A stretch of 41,406 bases of DNA, taken from Zelonia costaricensis. Its lineage: Eukaryota > Euglenozoa > Kinetoplastea > Trypanosomatida > Trypanosomatidae. Positions 9,752 to 19,199 of the stretch are shown here, piece after piece. Both the position numbers and the translations under genes were made by a program. Numbering within the stretch: the first letter of the stretch is position 1; each line of letters starts with the position of its first letter. The stretch is taken from contig JASAOO010003324.1 of assembly GCA_030849075.1 (NCBI GenBank), positions 1 through 41,406 on the forward strand, written 5' to 3'. Under the pieces are notes generated by a model that saw nothing but the letters and a program-made list of their open reading frames with translations, did no database searches and was not told where the DNA came from.

Positions 9752-11434
9752 GACGGGTGTGTACGAGGCGGAGAGCGCGGGGTGGGGGGGGGTAGGGAGG
9801 GAGGTTCTATGCGGGAACACGTACCTATGTAGGGAGAGACTCTCGTGTCGACTGCACTGCGCGGCTGTGTCCACTGCAAAGGTATGGGGTGGTATTACGC
9901 GTGGGGAGGCGTACGCCTACACCGCTTGTCTATGGTGCGCGTTTCAGGCCGATGCGGCGCGGCGCCCTGGCTGGGCGGCCGTTTTTTTTTTTCAAAGTGC
10001 GGTGTAGAGGCAGAAATAGTGGAAGGGCCTGGCCAAGCGGAGTCGCACCTGCACACACACACACACACACGCACTCACTTTCGGCAAGGACAAACTCATG
10101 CGGTGAGAGCGTGGAGGGCTCTATACAGTAGAACGAAGTGGCTGGGGTTCCAGCGGCACGCACACACGCGAATGGTGTGCAGTCGCCAGACAGCGTGGCG
10201 AGCGCACCTCCGAAGTCGTGGCTGGCGAGCTCGCCGCTGGCCGCTTCGATTCTCCATGAACGTGCGCGTCTGTGTGGTGTGGCATCCCGGGATGCGCTCG
10301 ATAGTCAAACACGGCGACAGAGAGGCACGTGTTTGTGTGTGAGGGGGGCAGGTACGTCGCCACGGCACCCTCCTTCATGTACCCACATACACGTACACCC
10401 CATTCATAAACACACACACACACGCACCCAGGCGTAGGCACAGAACCCTTGGCGTAAGCCAAAACAACAACAACAAAAAACGAAGACCGGGCCCCATCAC
10501 CAAGACCGTAAAGACTCGCACACACACACATAGCGAGACGCACACACCCAAGGCTATCTAGAAAACAAGGCGGTGCGTCGTTCCGCAAAATACTCGCCCC
10601 GCAGCACCTCCGCCTCCCCCATCCCTCCTTCCCTCGTCTCGCCACAACACGCCGGTGAGATTGGCGAGGCACACCTTCACAAATCTGTATCAAGGCGACA
10701 AGCCCAGCAGACATGGCGCAGGTGCAACGCTGAACTCGGCGTTAAGTAATGTCCACACCGCAGCAGGGCCCACAGACGTGAGGGAGGGCTGAGTCGTGCT
10801 GAGGTCAGACACTGCTATGCGGTGCGGAACGCCTGAGGAGAAACACAAAAGAGAGGAAAGGTATGTGAAAGGGACGGGAAGAGGGCAAACCGGTACGCCA
10901 GCGGAATACAGGCAACGAGAAGAGATCAACACGGGCAGACCCCCAAAAGGAGCCCTGCCGCGCAGGGCCAAGACAGAGGAAGAACTAAGTAGCTATGTGG
11001 GGCAGCGGCAGTGCGGGCTCGAAGAAGGGGGGGGGGGCAGCGGGCGAGGCGGGGGTAGGGAAAGGAAGGAGGGCCGGAAAGGAAAGACGCATCCAGGACA
11101 TTGTATCGAGTGAAGCATGGTGGCAAGCTTTGCGCGATGCTGAGAAGAGAGGTGAAGGGGGGGGGGAAGACTCAGAACAGTATTGCCTGAGGCAGCGCAC
11201 CCGCTCACACCTTTCCCTCAGAGAGGAGGGCAGGTCAGTGCGCGCGTGGCCGTCAAGTTGCGTGTCTTGGAGCAGCACCACCGTCCTGACACAGTGTCAC
11301 TGGCACGAGCCCGCACAGTCTCCACACCTTCCGACCTTTCGAACTCAAGGCGCGCTCCCTTCTCAGCCTGCCACACCCTCTCACCGGCAGGGCCCTCCGT
11401 CATCGCCTTTTTCGTCAACAAGAAGCAGCGATGA
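9752..11434. other. Intergenic region
   Basis: No gene is seen in 1.7 kb. It holds CA microsatellites (about 10052-10070 and 10410-10425), G-runs near 11027-11036, and purine-rich DNA. A 93-codon open frame on minus at 10690-10971 has no ATG at its start and no protein-like features. Confidence 0.7.
9825..9841 (-). promoter_or_regulatory. Putative spliced-leader acceptor, 600-residue gene
   Basis: On minus, tctctccctacatAG ends at plus 9825, about 74 bases before the ATG. A second AG at 9807-9808 is an alternative. No AG lies between it and the ATG, which supports the MDVP start. Confidence 0.3.
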
Positions 11435-12307
11435 CTAGCGGAGGATGAGGGAGCGGTAGACGACGTCCTCTGGCTTGCCAATCAAGATGATCGTCTCCGG
11501 CTCCATCTTCTTGTTCTCCGAGTAGAGGGTGATGGACAGGGACTTGTACACGTTTGTTGAGGACATGAAGCCGGTGCTCTCCTTCCGCACATCGCAGGAG
11601 ACGAGACCTTCGTTGCCGCTCGACGCGTTCTTGAGCGTGATGAGCATCTGCAGCCGCCGCGGCTTCAGCCCGAGCAGGTCTGCCAGCTCGTAGGTCCCGC
11701 TGCGGATGCGGCGCATGAGGGGCAGCTTGAAGCCGCCCGACGCGTTGTACGTGCGGAACTCGCCGGTGCGGGGGTGGGTGCCGAGGTGCTGGATAACCTT
11801 TTCGTTGTGCATCACGAGCGCGATCGACTGGTTGTACACCGTGTCGGCGTTGATGCGGTACCGCCGGACGAGCGAAAGGGCGACGGTGTAGCAGATCAGG
11901 CAGCACGCGAAGCCGCTCATGAACCCCAGCCGCGCCACTGTCTGCAGGCTGAAGCGCGAGAGGAGCACGTAGCCCTTGAAGAAGACGTACACCACCGCGA
12001 GGGTGGCGAAGGTGCCAAGGGCCACCTTGGCGTAGAAGATGACATTGTCCGCCGGGAGCCCGAAGATCGTCCCGCTATAGTGCGGCGCCGACTTGTCGTA
12101 GGCGACATCGTCAAGCTTCACCTTGGATGGCTGCCGGCCAAACACGGAGTCCATGAAGGTGCGGCGCGGCATGCGCAGCGCACACGCCGACGAGGAGGAG
12201 AGCGTGGACGGGGCCGCTCGTGCGAGTGGCATGGCCACACGACCGACGCGACGGGCCGCCATGGCCGTCCCGGCGGTGGCCTGTGCTACGTAAAGCCGGC
12301 GAAGCAT
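11435..12307 (-). CDS. Probable mitochondrial inner-membrane protein, Tim21/Coa1-like
   Basis: The 290-residue protein starts with about 50 residues rich in Arg, Ala and Ser and free of acids (first Asp at 53), a textbook mitochondrial presequence. Two hydrophobic helices follow at about 89-110 and 126-146. The C-terminal domain (about 150-290) has the pattern seen in the Tim21/Coa1 group: a helix with alternating residues (NQSIALVMHNEKVIQHLG), a Gly/basic loop, then beta strands with charged turns ending in ETIILIGKPED. That family acts at the inner membrane in protein import or cytochrome oxidase assembly. The match is by eye and modest, so function stays tentative; membrane and mitochondrial assignment is firmer. 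The start is the first ATG; an acceptor-like AG lies 18 bases upstream, which rules out the longer open frame. Confidence 0.92.
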   Translation of the reverse strand: MLRRLYVAQATAGTAMAARRVGRVAMPLARAAPSTLSSSSACALRMPRRTFMDSVFGRQPSKVKLDDVAYDKSAPHYSGTIFGLPADNVIFYAKVALGTFATLAVVYVFFKGYVLLSRFSLQTVARLGFMSGFACCLICYTVALSLVRRYRINADTVYNQSIALVMHNEKVIQHLGTHPRTGEFRTYNASGGFKLPLMRRIRSGTYELADLLGLKPRRLQMLITLKNASSGNEGLVSCDVRKESTGFMSSTNVYKSLSITLYSENKKMEPETIILIGKPEDVVYRSLILR

Positions 12308-12325
12308 GCCGGTGCGATTGCAAAG

Positions 12326-12365
12326 CTGCGCCACCGAGCGAGAGAGGGAGAGAGGGAGGGATGAG
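12326..12365 (-). promoter_or_regulatory. Putative spliced-leader acceptor, Tim21/Coa1-like gene
   Basis: On minus, catccctccctctctccc and further pyrimidines lead to ggcgcAG at plus 12326-12327, 18 bases before the ATG. It is a strong polypyrimidine tract with the first AG after it. Confidence 0.5.
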
Positions 12366-13675
12366 CTGTGTGTGTGTGCGTGTGTGTGATATGGAGAAAT
12401 AGTTGGGCTAGAGGGAAGATCGATCGAGTTAAAGGGGGGAGGGGGACGAGAAAGCTGAGTGGGGGTGGTGGTGATCCGTGGGACCTCAAGAGCTGTGGTG
12501 CTACTGGCGGCATATATGTACATGTATAGCACCATTGAACAGCGGGGGATTGAATACACAGAGACGGGGAGGGTTTCGGAACGGGGACGGCGGGACAGTT
12601 GAACAGACGAAGCAGCGACAAAGGTAGGACACCGGTCGACTGCACACGCGGGGCGAGAGTTGAGGGCCATGCGCACCGATACCACGTGACCTCTCCCCTC
12701 CACAATAAGCAATGCGCTTTGCTGCGGCAATGGTGAGGCGAGGGTGGGGGGAGGGCGGCGTCTGGCACGGTGCACGCCCCCCCCCCTTCTCCCCCTCCTC
12801 GACAGTTACCCCGCAGGGGGCAGCTGGAGGAGAGGGTGAGGGCGATGGTGGTCTTGGATAGGGGGGGGGGGAGGAGGTCCCTGCGTGCGGCGTTTCCTGT
12901 TCCTTTTTTGGTGTTTCTGATCGAGTGGCAGCGAGGTGGCGCAGGAGAAGTGCGTGAGACGAGGGGGGAAAGAGGGGAAGGGGTGGGGGTTGGCAGTGGT
13001 GTTGGTGGGGGTGACGTCCCCGCACTGTACAATAGAGTAGGAAGGAAGAGGTCCGTCACGTGCCACGCGCCTGTGCGAGGAGCACGTAAGCAGGGGGGGG
13101 GGGACCGGGCGAGTACGAGTTACGACAAATAGGGGCTCGACGGCGGCAACCAGCGTGGGGTGTAGAGGTGGGTGGGGTGCGGTCGCGAAGCATGGGGGCA
13201 GGACGAACCTGGGGCGCAGAGCAGGCCACACAGCAAAGCAAGAGAAAAAGGAAGAGACGCTGTCATAGAGAGAAAAGAAAAAGAAAGAACAAGAGAAGTA
13301 GACGACGCGAACACGCAGACACACAGCTCCTTGTTGAGCTTCGCGAACACATCCACACACGCACGCATCTTCGTTTTTTTTTTTTTTCGTTTTCGCCGTT
13401 TCGACTGCTCTCGCCCGCTTCCCTTCACCCCTTCCACGTCGCCCGCTTGTAGTTTCACGGAGGAGAAAGCGGTGTTGAGGGGGAGGGGGGCGAAGTGAGA
13501 GGCTGAGGTGCTTCATAAGGGAGGAGGCGAAGAAGGGCGTGTGTGTCTGGGCCTGCGGGGTGTGTCTCTGTCTGTGTGGATGAGTCTGTAAGTGCGCAGG
13601 GTTCAGTTTGACCCGGCGTTGGAGCTGCGGTGGGGCGCGGGGCGGAGGGTGAGAGCCGCGGAAGAGGGGACGGGA

Positions 13676-13701
13676 GGGGGGGGGGGGGGGGGGGGGGGGG
13701 G
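13676..13701. repeat. 26-base poly-G run
   Basis: An uninterrupted run of 26 G on plus (C on the sense strand). It is the longest homopolymer in the window and can form G-quadruplexes. Its exact length is unreliable in any assembly. Confidence 0.9.
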
Positions 13702-15014
13702 CCGGGCAAACCGCCCGAGAAGACAAGGAAGAAACAAACAAGAAAAAAACGCGCGCGAGGAGAACGGCAGCGGGGCAGCAGTCAAACACAGCACGGGACA
13801 ACACCGACCTCCATGCACCTTCCCGCCCTAGCCCGAGGCTGAGAGCGCCACCGGTGACAGATGTGCGGGAGTGCGGGCAGCGGGCTGGACCGCGTTACTG
13901 CGTCGTTGGTGGGGTGGGGTGGAGTGGGGGACTCCGTGTCCACATGCTGCAGGTGTGCACTCCGCACTCCCACTGCCTCGATGAAAGGGGGAGGGGGGGG
14001 GGAGATGGGGGCGGGGGCCGAGCTTGATGCGCCAGCTCAACGTGGGAAATGAGAACGCGTGAGGCGACGGCCATAGGAACGGAAACGCAAAACGGCGAAT
14101 GCTCCACAGCGGTCTCGAACAGGAAAGTGGAGGAAAGGGTCTTTGTTTTCTGTCGAGCAGAGGTCGCGAGGGGGCATGGGTCATCGCGCAGGGACGGGCG
14201 CGCGCCGGTCAAGGTGGAGGCGCGACCGCCGCGGGTCGACGACGGCACGGCGGAAGAGGGCAACAACCAAATGAAGATGAGTGCTGACAGCCTGTTCCTG
14301 ATGCTGCGTGGCGCGACTCCACGCGACGAGAGCAGCTGGGCTGCAAAACAAAACAAACAAAAAAATGGGTTCGAGGCGAGCCGCTACACCGAGAGCGAGA
14401 GGAGTGAACCCGATTCGGGTTGGGGAGCCAATCAACAACAAGCGGACGCGGTGACTCACGCGACACTCTTGACGTGGCAACAAGCACGAGGAAGCAAGTG
14501 CACAAATGTCGGCGTTCCTTGAAGACGCCGCGCGTTAGCACTGCCAAACGCGGAAAAAAGGAAGAGAAGAGCGTCATTAAAAACAAAGAAAACGGAGGGC
14601 TCGCGGACGTTCGACCCAAATACCGAAAAAACGACAACAAAAAACAAGTGAGCACAGGCGAAAAAATCCGCAACGGATTTCACGCACACAAACACACGCA
14701 GGCACATACGTACGAGCAGCACGCCGCGAGTTCACGCATGCACAGTAAGCGGGGCTCAGAGAACTGAGCAGGCGACCTTCGTTGGATCAGACGTAGGGAG
14801 GATAGAGACAAACACGCAGACACTCAAGTACTTCGTCTTTATCGTCATGATCATCGTAATCACACGTTAAGGCGCACAATACAACGCGGAAGGTGGACGC
14901 AGCAGTAGCCGCAAATGGATGCGATAGAGAAACGAGGAAGTCGCGCACGGGCAACCATCTGTGCACGGGCACGTAATGGGCCACGCCCCCCTACGACCAG
15001 TCCATGAGCGCAAC

Positions 15015-15019
<5 letters not shown>

Positions 15020-15044
<25 letters not shown>
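15020..15044. repeat. CA microsatellite
   Basis: A (CA)n run of about 25 bases followed by two CAGA units, within the 4 kb gene-free stretch. Confidence 0.9.
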
Positions 15045-15045
<1 letters not shown>

Positions 15046-16284
15046 GACAGACAACGACAAAAAAAGGAGCACTGGACTGGAGTTCTTCGTCGACGTTGTA
15101 CTAAACCTGAGCCTACTATTCGCACACCTGTTGAGGTGTGTCGACGCGGCGGAGGGGGGGGGGAGGCGGAGGAGGAGGAAAAATCAGTGCAGCACGGAGG
15201 CAACAACAGAGGCAAAACAAGCAAGCCGAGGGCTGCTGTAGAAGAGTCAAGAAGGGCGATAAGTGGAAACATAGGCAGTACAGCAACAGACCAACACACA
15301 CACACACACACAGACGCACGTACGACGCAAAGTGCAACGACGAGGCGGAGGAGTAACAACAACAAGAAGAAAACGGCCCTGCAGACGGAAAGACAAAGAG
15401 GCTAAGAAGCGAAAAACAAAACAGAGAAATAGGAACGCAGCTGTGTCACTGTGAGAATTCAAAAAAAAAAAAAGGGAAAAGAAGAAGAGAAATCAAGTTC
15501 GAGATGGAGAAGGAGGGGGGAAGAGGGAAGGAGGAAGACGGGAGCTATCTCGGGAAGAAGGAAAAAAAGGAAAAAGTCACAGTCGGTTAGCACTTGACGG
15601 TGGGGGACTAAGAAAAGGGGGTAGTGGGGATGGATGTTGTGGGCAAGCTGCCGCCATTGTCGACGGGAACGTCTTGGGTGGCATGCCGATCCGCTTCAGC
15701 GAAGACAACGTAAAAAAAAAAAAGGAACGGTGAAAGGAAAGACGCATGAATGGGGCAAAACACACACACTCACACACATCACAAAGAAGACGACGACGAA
15801 TCACACACGCTTCGGAAAAAAAAATAAAGAAAGAAGCACACACACAGACAGATATACTCAGCGGAGTGCGATGTTCTTCTCTCCTGTCCATCAATGCACA
15901 CGGCTCAGATCCGCAACGGTCAAGCATGTCAACGTCGGTGCACTACCGCCGTCAGAGAGCACAGGAAGCATGCGATTACACACACACACACACACGCACA
16001 CGTGCGGACGTCGAGGCAGTAGCGGGAGCATGAAACGGAGGAAAACTCTAGAGAGACGCCGCACAAGGAAGGTGGATCTTTGGGTGCCGATGATTCCAAG
16101 GCTCACCATATCGAGTCCGCGTGTTGATGAAGCACCTTGTGCGAAAAGGTCGGGGAAAATGCAGGGGATGGGGAGGAGTGCGCCACGGCAAACTGGTGTC
16201 TGTAGGTGCTCCCGTCCCCCGTTGCTCTCCAGCCGCGCACCACCTTGCGCATGGGCTGGGGCTTCAGGAAGAGTGTCGCACGCT

Positions 16285-18705
16285 TTACATCATGGTGCAC
16301 GTCACGCACCCGTTCTCCTTCACCTTGCGGGGGCAGCTGTGCTTCTTGGGCCGCGCGGCCCCTGGCGGTTTCAGGGGCGACGTGAGAGAGTCGACAGCGC
16401 CACGCACATTGCGGCACCGCTCCTGGTTGTCAGAGGGCACCGAGGCCAGCACGTCACCCTCCTCGACCCCGCCTTCCGTCTCGTTCTCCAAAGACGCCTG
16501 TGCACGCCACGCGGACAGTTGCGAGCGGTGCGCCTCCACCGCCTCCTGCACCATCGGCAGCGCACTCCACAGCGCTTGCTTGTCCAGACAGATCTGCTCG
16601 AGCAGCTCCACCGTCCGGCCATGTGCGCTGACCCGGGGACGGGCATCGAGCACCTCCGGCTCCAGCGCAAACGTCACGTGCCGTGAGTTGCGCCGCCGCG
16701 TCAGCGACTCGGTGGCGGACAGGGCGGAGCCCAGGAGTGGGGAGGCGACGTGGGACGGGGCGCTGTGGGGGGACAAGGAGGGGCCCTCCACCTCGTCGCG
16801 GTCGAAGGAGGCGGAGCAGATGACGTACTTGAGGCGCCTCGGCGGGACGGGCGACGCCGACGCGCTCGTGCGCTTGAGGCAGGACACGAGCGGCGACGCG
16901 GGTGCGAGGTTGGGGCTCCCACAGGCGATGGGGCGGAGGCTGGTGGGTGGCCGAGGCATCGCGGCGTCGTCGACCACACCACTCATGGCACGCGTCACCG
17001 CGCCGTCCGTGCCGTCGCTGGAGAGTGGCGACATGTTCTGCGCGGTGAGCAGCAGCGGTGTCGCGCCGCCAGCCTCACTGTCCAGCGACGGCACGGACGT
17101 GTGCGAGGACAGCGCGGAAAAGGGCAGCGCGAAGGTGGACGTGCGGGGCGGCAGCGACGCAATGAAGTGCTCCGTGTCCATGCCTGCAATCGCGAAGGTT
17201 TCGTGTGGCACCCGCGCATCCTGCTGCTCAAAGCGGCGCAGCTCTTCGCGCAGGGCGGCGTTGGCGCGCCAGCACGTCTGCATGTCGCTGCCCAGCCGGC
17301 GCAGGTGCTGCAGCTGAGCTGCGATGACGCGGTGCGAGGTGAGGAAGCGCCGCCGCTCGTCAGCCACAACCCCGCGCGGCTCAAATGTGATGGCTATGCC
17401 GTCGTCTGCGCGCGCCTGCTCCACCGCGGGGTTGACAAGCCGCAGCTCGCGCTGAAGGGTGGCAAGGAGGTGCAGGAAGTGTGACTCGAAGAGACGAAGG
17501 GTGCTAACCTTCTGACGCCAGAACTGAATTGTGTTGGCCGCCTGCACCGTGCGGGTCCAGCTGAGGTGCTGCCCCTTCCCGCGAGACCGCTGCCGCGCGT
17601 GCTGCTCGTGCGCGTAGGCGGTGCGCAAGTGCTCGGTGAGCTGCAAGAGGGTGTGCAGCTGCCGCTGCAGGCTTGCCACACCGCTCAGGAACACCTCGTA
17701 GGCGTCCAGCGACTTCAACGACGACAGGCGGCTGCGACACCGGACGGGCAACGCCGTGACGGAAGCGCTGACGCCGTCGTTCTGCGACGACGCGACGCTG
17801 TCGATGCACGGTTGTTCCACAACGGGACAGGGCCCCGCTCCGGTCAGCGAGTTGCCATCCGCGTACGATTCAACGTGGTCATCCTCGTCTTCCTGATCTT
17901 CGACTCCGTCAAAGCTCTCGACGTCGTCGTCCGGCTGGCGCAGCACGTACCCGCAGCCACACGGCGCGAAAGGGTCGGGCGTCGCCTCCAGACCCTGCGG
18001 TGGCACCTCGGCGCCGTCACGTGCGCCTCCCCTCGGCTTCGCCGTCCCCACTGCCACCCCCCGCGCCGTCGCGCTGCCACTGGTGGGCGTGCAGTTCGGC
18101 AGGGAGGAGACGGAGCGCCGCATCGAGCTCGGGAGGCCGGGTGAGATGAAGAGATCCTCTTCGAAGCCGTCGTCGTAGCGCACGCACGGCGATGTGTCGG
18201 GCGGGCTGGGCGCGGCGCTCTCGGGCGTCACCGCCGTGTAGTACGGCCGCAAACTGCTGTTGTTTGGGTCGTAGCCGTTGCGCAGGTTGTGATGCATCCA
18301 CCGGAGCTCATTCGCGAGCTGTGCGAAGAGGTGAGGGCGCTTGGCCTTGGACGTGGCCGCACTCGCGATGCTCTGCCCGCTTCCTGCGCCGCTAGCCGAC
18401 AGAGTCAGTGACACATTTCCGCCGGGCTCGCGTGCAGAGGCGAAGAAGCTGGCCGTGACGTCATCCACCTCGAAGTCGTGCAGAGAGGTAGCACTGTCAA
18501 AGCCGATCGCCGGGGGCGTCCCACGCGTGCCGGGCCGGCTCCCCGTGGCGTCCGAGACGTCCATCATACTCCCATTGCTCTGCACACGCGACAGCGAGCC
18601 GCTCGACGGGAACAGGGCGGCGCCGAGCGGGGACTTGAGGTGCCTGTGCTTGGCCTGATGCGACGCCGAGGACGATGGCAGCCGCGACGACCCTGCAAAC
18701 ACCAT
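16285..18705 (-). CDS. Hypothetical protein with RVxF-type motif and CaaX box
   Basis: The 806-residue protein is not recognised. The N-terminal 120 residues are Ser/Gly-rich. A conserved-looking block at 125-160 (LFAQLANELRWMHHNLRNGYD) follows. Acidic stretches lie at 258-282. A helical, coiled-coil-prone region runs from about 325 to 495 with LQRQLHTLLQLTEHLR and LREELRRFEQQ. At 675-679 RHVTF fits the RVxF docking pattern for protein phosphatase 1. The C terminus has a basic cluster (PKKHSCPRKVK, 786-796) and ends CVTCTMM: Cys803-Thr-Met-Met is a CaaX box predicted to be farnesylated, with Cys800 next to it as a possible palmitoylation site. Together these suggest a membrane-tethered scaffold or regulatory protein; that is inference. 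The start is the first ATG; an acceptor-like AG is 17 bases upstream, and the longer frame begins with TTG and reads CA repeat. Confidence 0.9.
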   Translation of the reverse strand: MVFAGSSRLPSSSASHQAKHRHLKSPLGAALFPSSGSLSRVQSNGSMMDVSDATGSRPGTRGTPPAIGFDSATSLHDFEVDDVTASFFASAREPGGNVSLTLSASGAGSGQSIASAATSKAKRPHLFAQLANELRWMHHNLRNGYDPNNSSLRPYYTAVTPESAAPSPPDTSPCVRYDDGFEEDLFISPGLPSSMRRSVSSLPNCTPTSGSATARGVAVGTAKPRGGARDGAEVPPQGLEATPDPFAPCGCGYVLRQPDDDVESFDGVEDQEDEDDHVESYADGNSLTGAGPCPVVEQPCIDSVASSQNDGVSASVTALPVRCRSRLSSLKSLDAYEVFLSGVASLQRQLHTLLQLTEHLRTAYAHEQHARQRSRGKGQHLSWTRTVQAANTIQFWRQKVSTLRLFESHFLHLLATLQRELRLVNPAVEQARADDGIAITFEPRGVVADERRRFLTSHRVIAAQLQHLRRLGSDMQTCWRANAALREELRRFEQQDARVPHETFAIAGMDTEHFIASLPPRTSTFALPFSALSSHTSVPSLDSEAGGATPLLLTAQNMSPLSSDGTDGAVTRAMSGVVDDAAMPRPPTSLRPIACGSPNLAPASPLVSCLKRTSASASPVPPRRLKYVICSASFDRDEVEGPSLSPHSAPSHVASPLLGSALSATESLTRRRNSRHVTFALEPEVLDARPRVSAHGRTVELLEQICLDKQALWSALPMVQEAVEAHRSQLSAWRAQASLENETEGGVEEGDVLASVPSDNQERCRNVRGAVDSLTSPLKPPGAARPKKHSCPRKVKENGCVTCTMM

Positions 18706-18722
18706 TTCACGGTGACAGAAAA

Positions 18723-18742
18723 CTGGAAACAGAAAGACAGAA
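18723..18742 (-). promoter_or_regulatory. Putative spliced-leader acceptor, 806-residue gene
   Basis: On minus, ctgtctttctgtttccAG ends at plus 18723, 17 bases before the ATG. A (TG)n run precedes the tract. Confidence 0.45.
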
Positions 18743-19173
18743 TTCGGCACGCAGACGCACACAGAAACACACACACACACACACAACCTCTCTCTGTTTC
18801 GCAAATACAGAGCACGCAGCAAAGACGAAGGGAAGAAAAAAAGAGAAAAACGAGCTTACACACTCTAATGAGCAAGCGAGCGACGTCGATCGAGTTCTAC
18901 GCGGCTCCTGTGGGCGGCGTGCAGGTCCTTGTCTGCCGGAGGACGTTGCCCTGCCGTGGTCTATCGCGTGTTGCGTCCCTCCTGGACGTTGGCCTGTTTT
19001 TTTTTTTTCTACCAAGACGCGGCACTAGCAAAGGGGACACAACAACAGCAACAACAAAAAAAGCTGGACAAGGAGAAATGTGCGGAATTCAGCTATTCAG
19101 TCAAGAAAACCACAACCAACAAGAAAGGAGGGAGCGCCGGGCACACGCCGATGGCGACGAAGCTTTCGACACG

Positions 19174-19199
19174 ACACCACCACCACCACCACCACCACA
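19174..19199. repeat. CAC trinucleotide repeat
   Basis: About eight uninterrupted CAC/ACC units in the 5 kb non-coding stretch. One frame would read polyHis, but no gene supports it. Confidence 0.9.

Larger units (their letters stand above)
12308..16284. other. 4 kb gene-free region
   Basis: No convincing gene on either strand. The longest frames (minus 12806-13804, plus 15634-16686) are Pro/Ser/Phe- or Lys/Arg/Thr-rich and lack a proper start or domains. It contains a 26-base G run (13676-13701), a CA array (about 15020-15044), more CA runs (about 15294-15312, 15978-15996), poly-A (about 15460-15473) and poly-T (about 13375-13387). It should contain the 3' UTR of the 806-residue gene and the 5' UTR of the Tim21/Coa1-like gene. 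Confidence 0.6.

Noticed and set aside
12806..13804. 332-codon open frame on minus
   Set aside because: Begins with a GTG codon, is made of Pro/Ser/Phe/Leu runs from pyrimidine tracts and crosses the 26-base G run.
14787..14984. 65-codon minus frame with a protein-like composition
   Set aside because: First codon is GTG, no ATG near the start, too short and no recognisable motif.
15634..16686. 350-codon open frame on plus
   Set aside because: Has an ATG, but is Lys/Arg/Thr/His-rich from CA and purine repeats and its end is antisense to the well-supported 806-residue gene.
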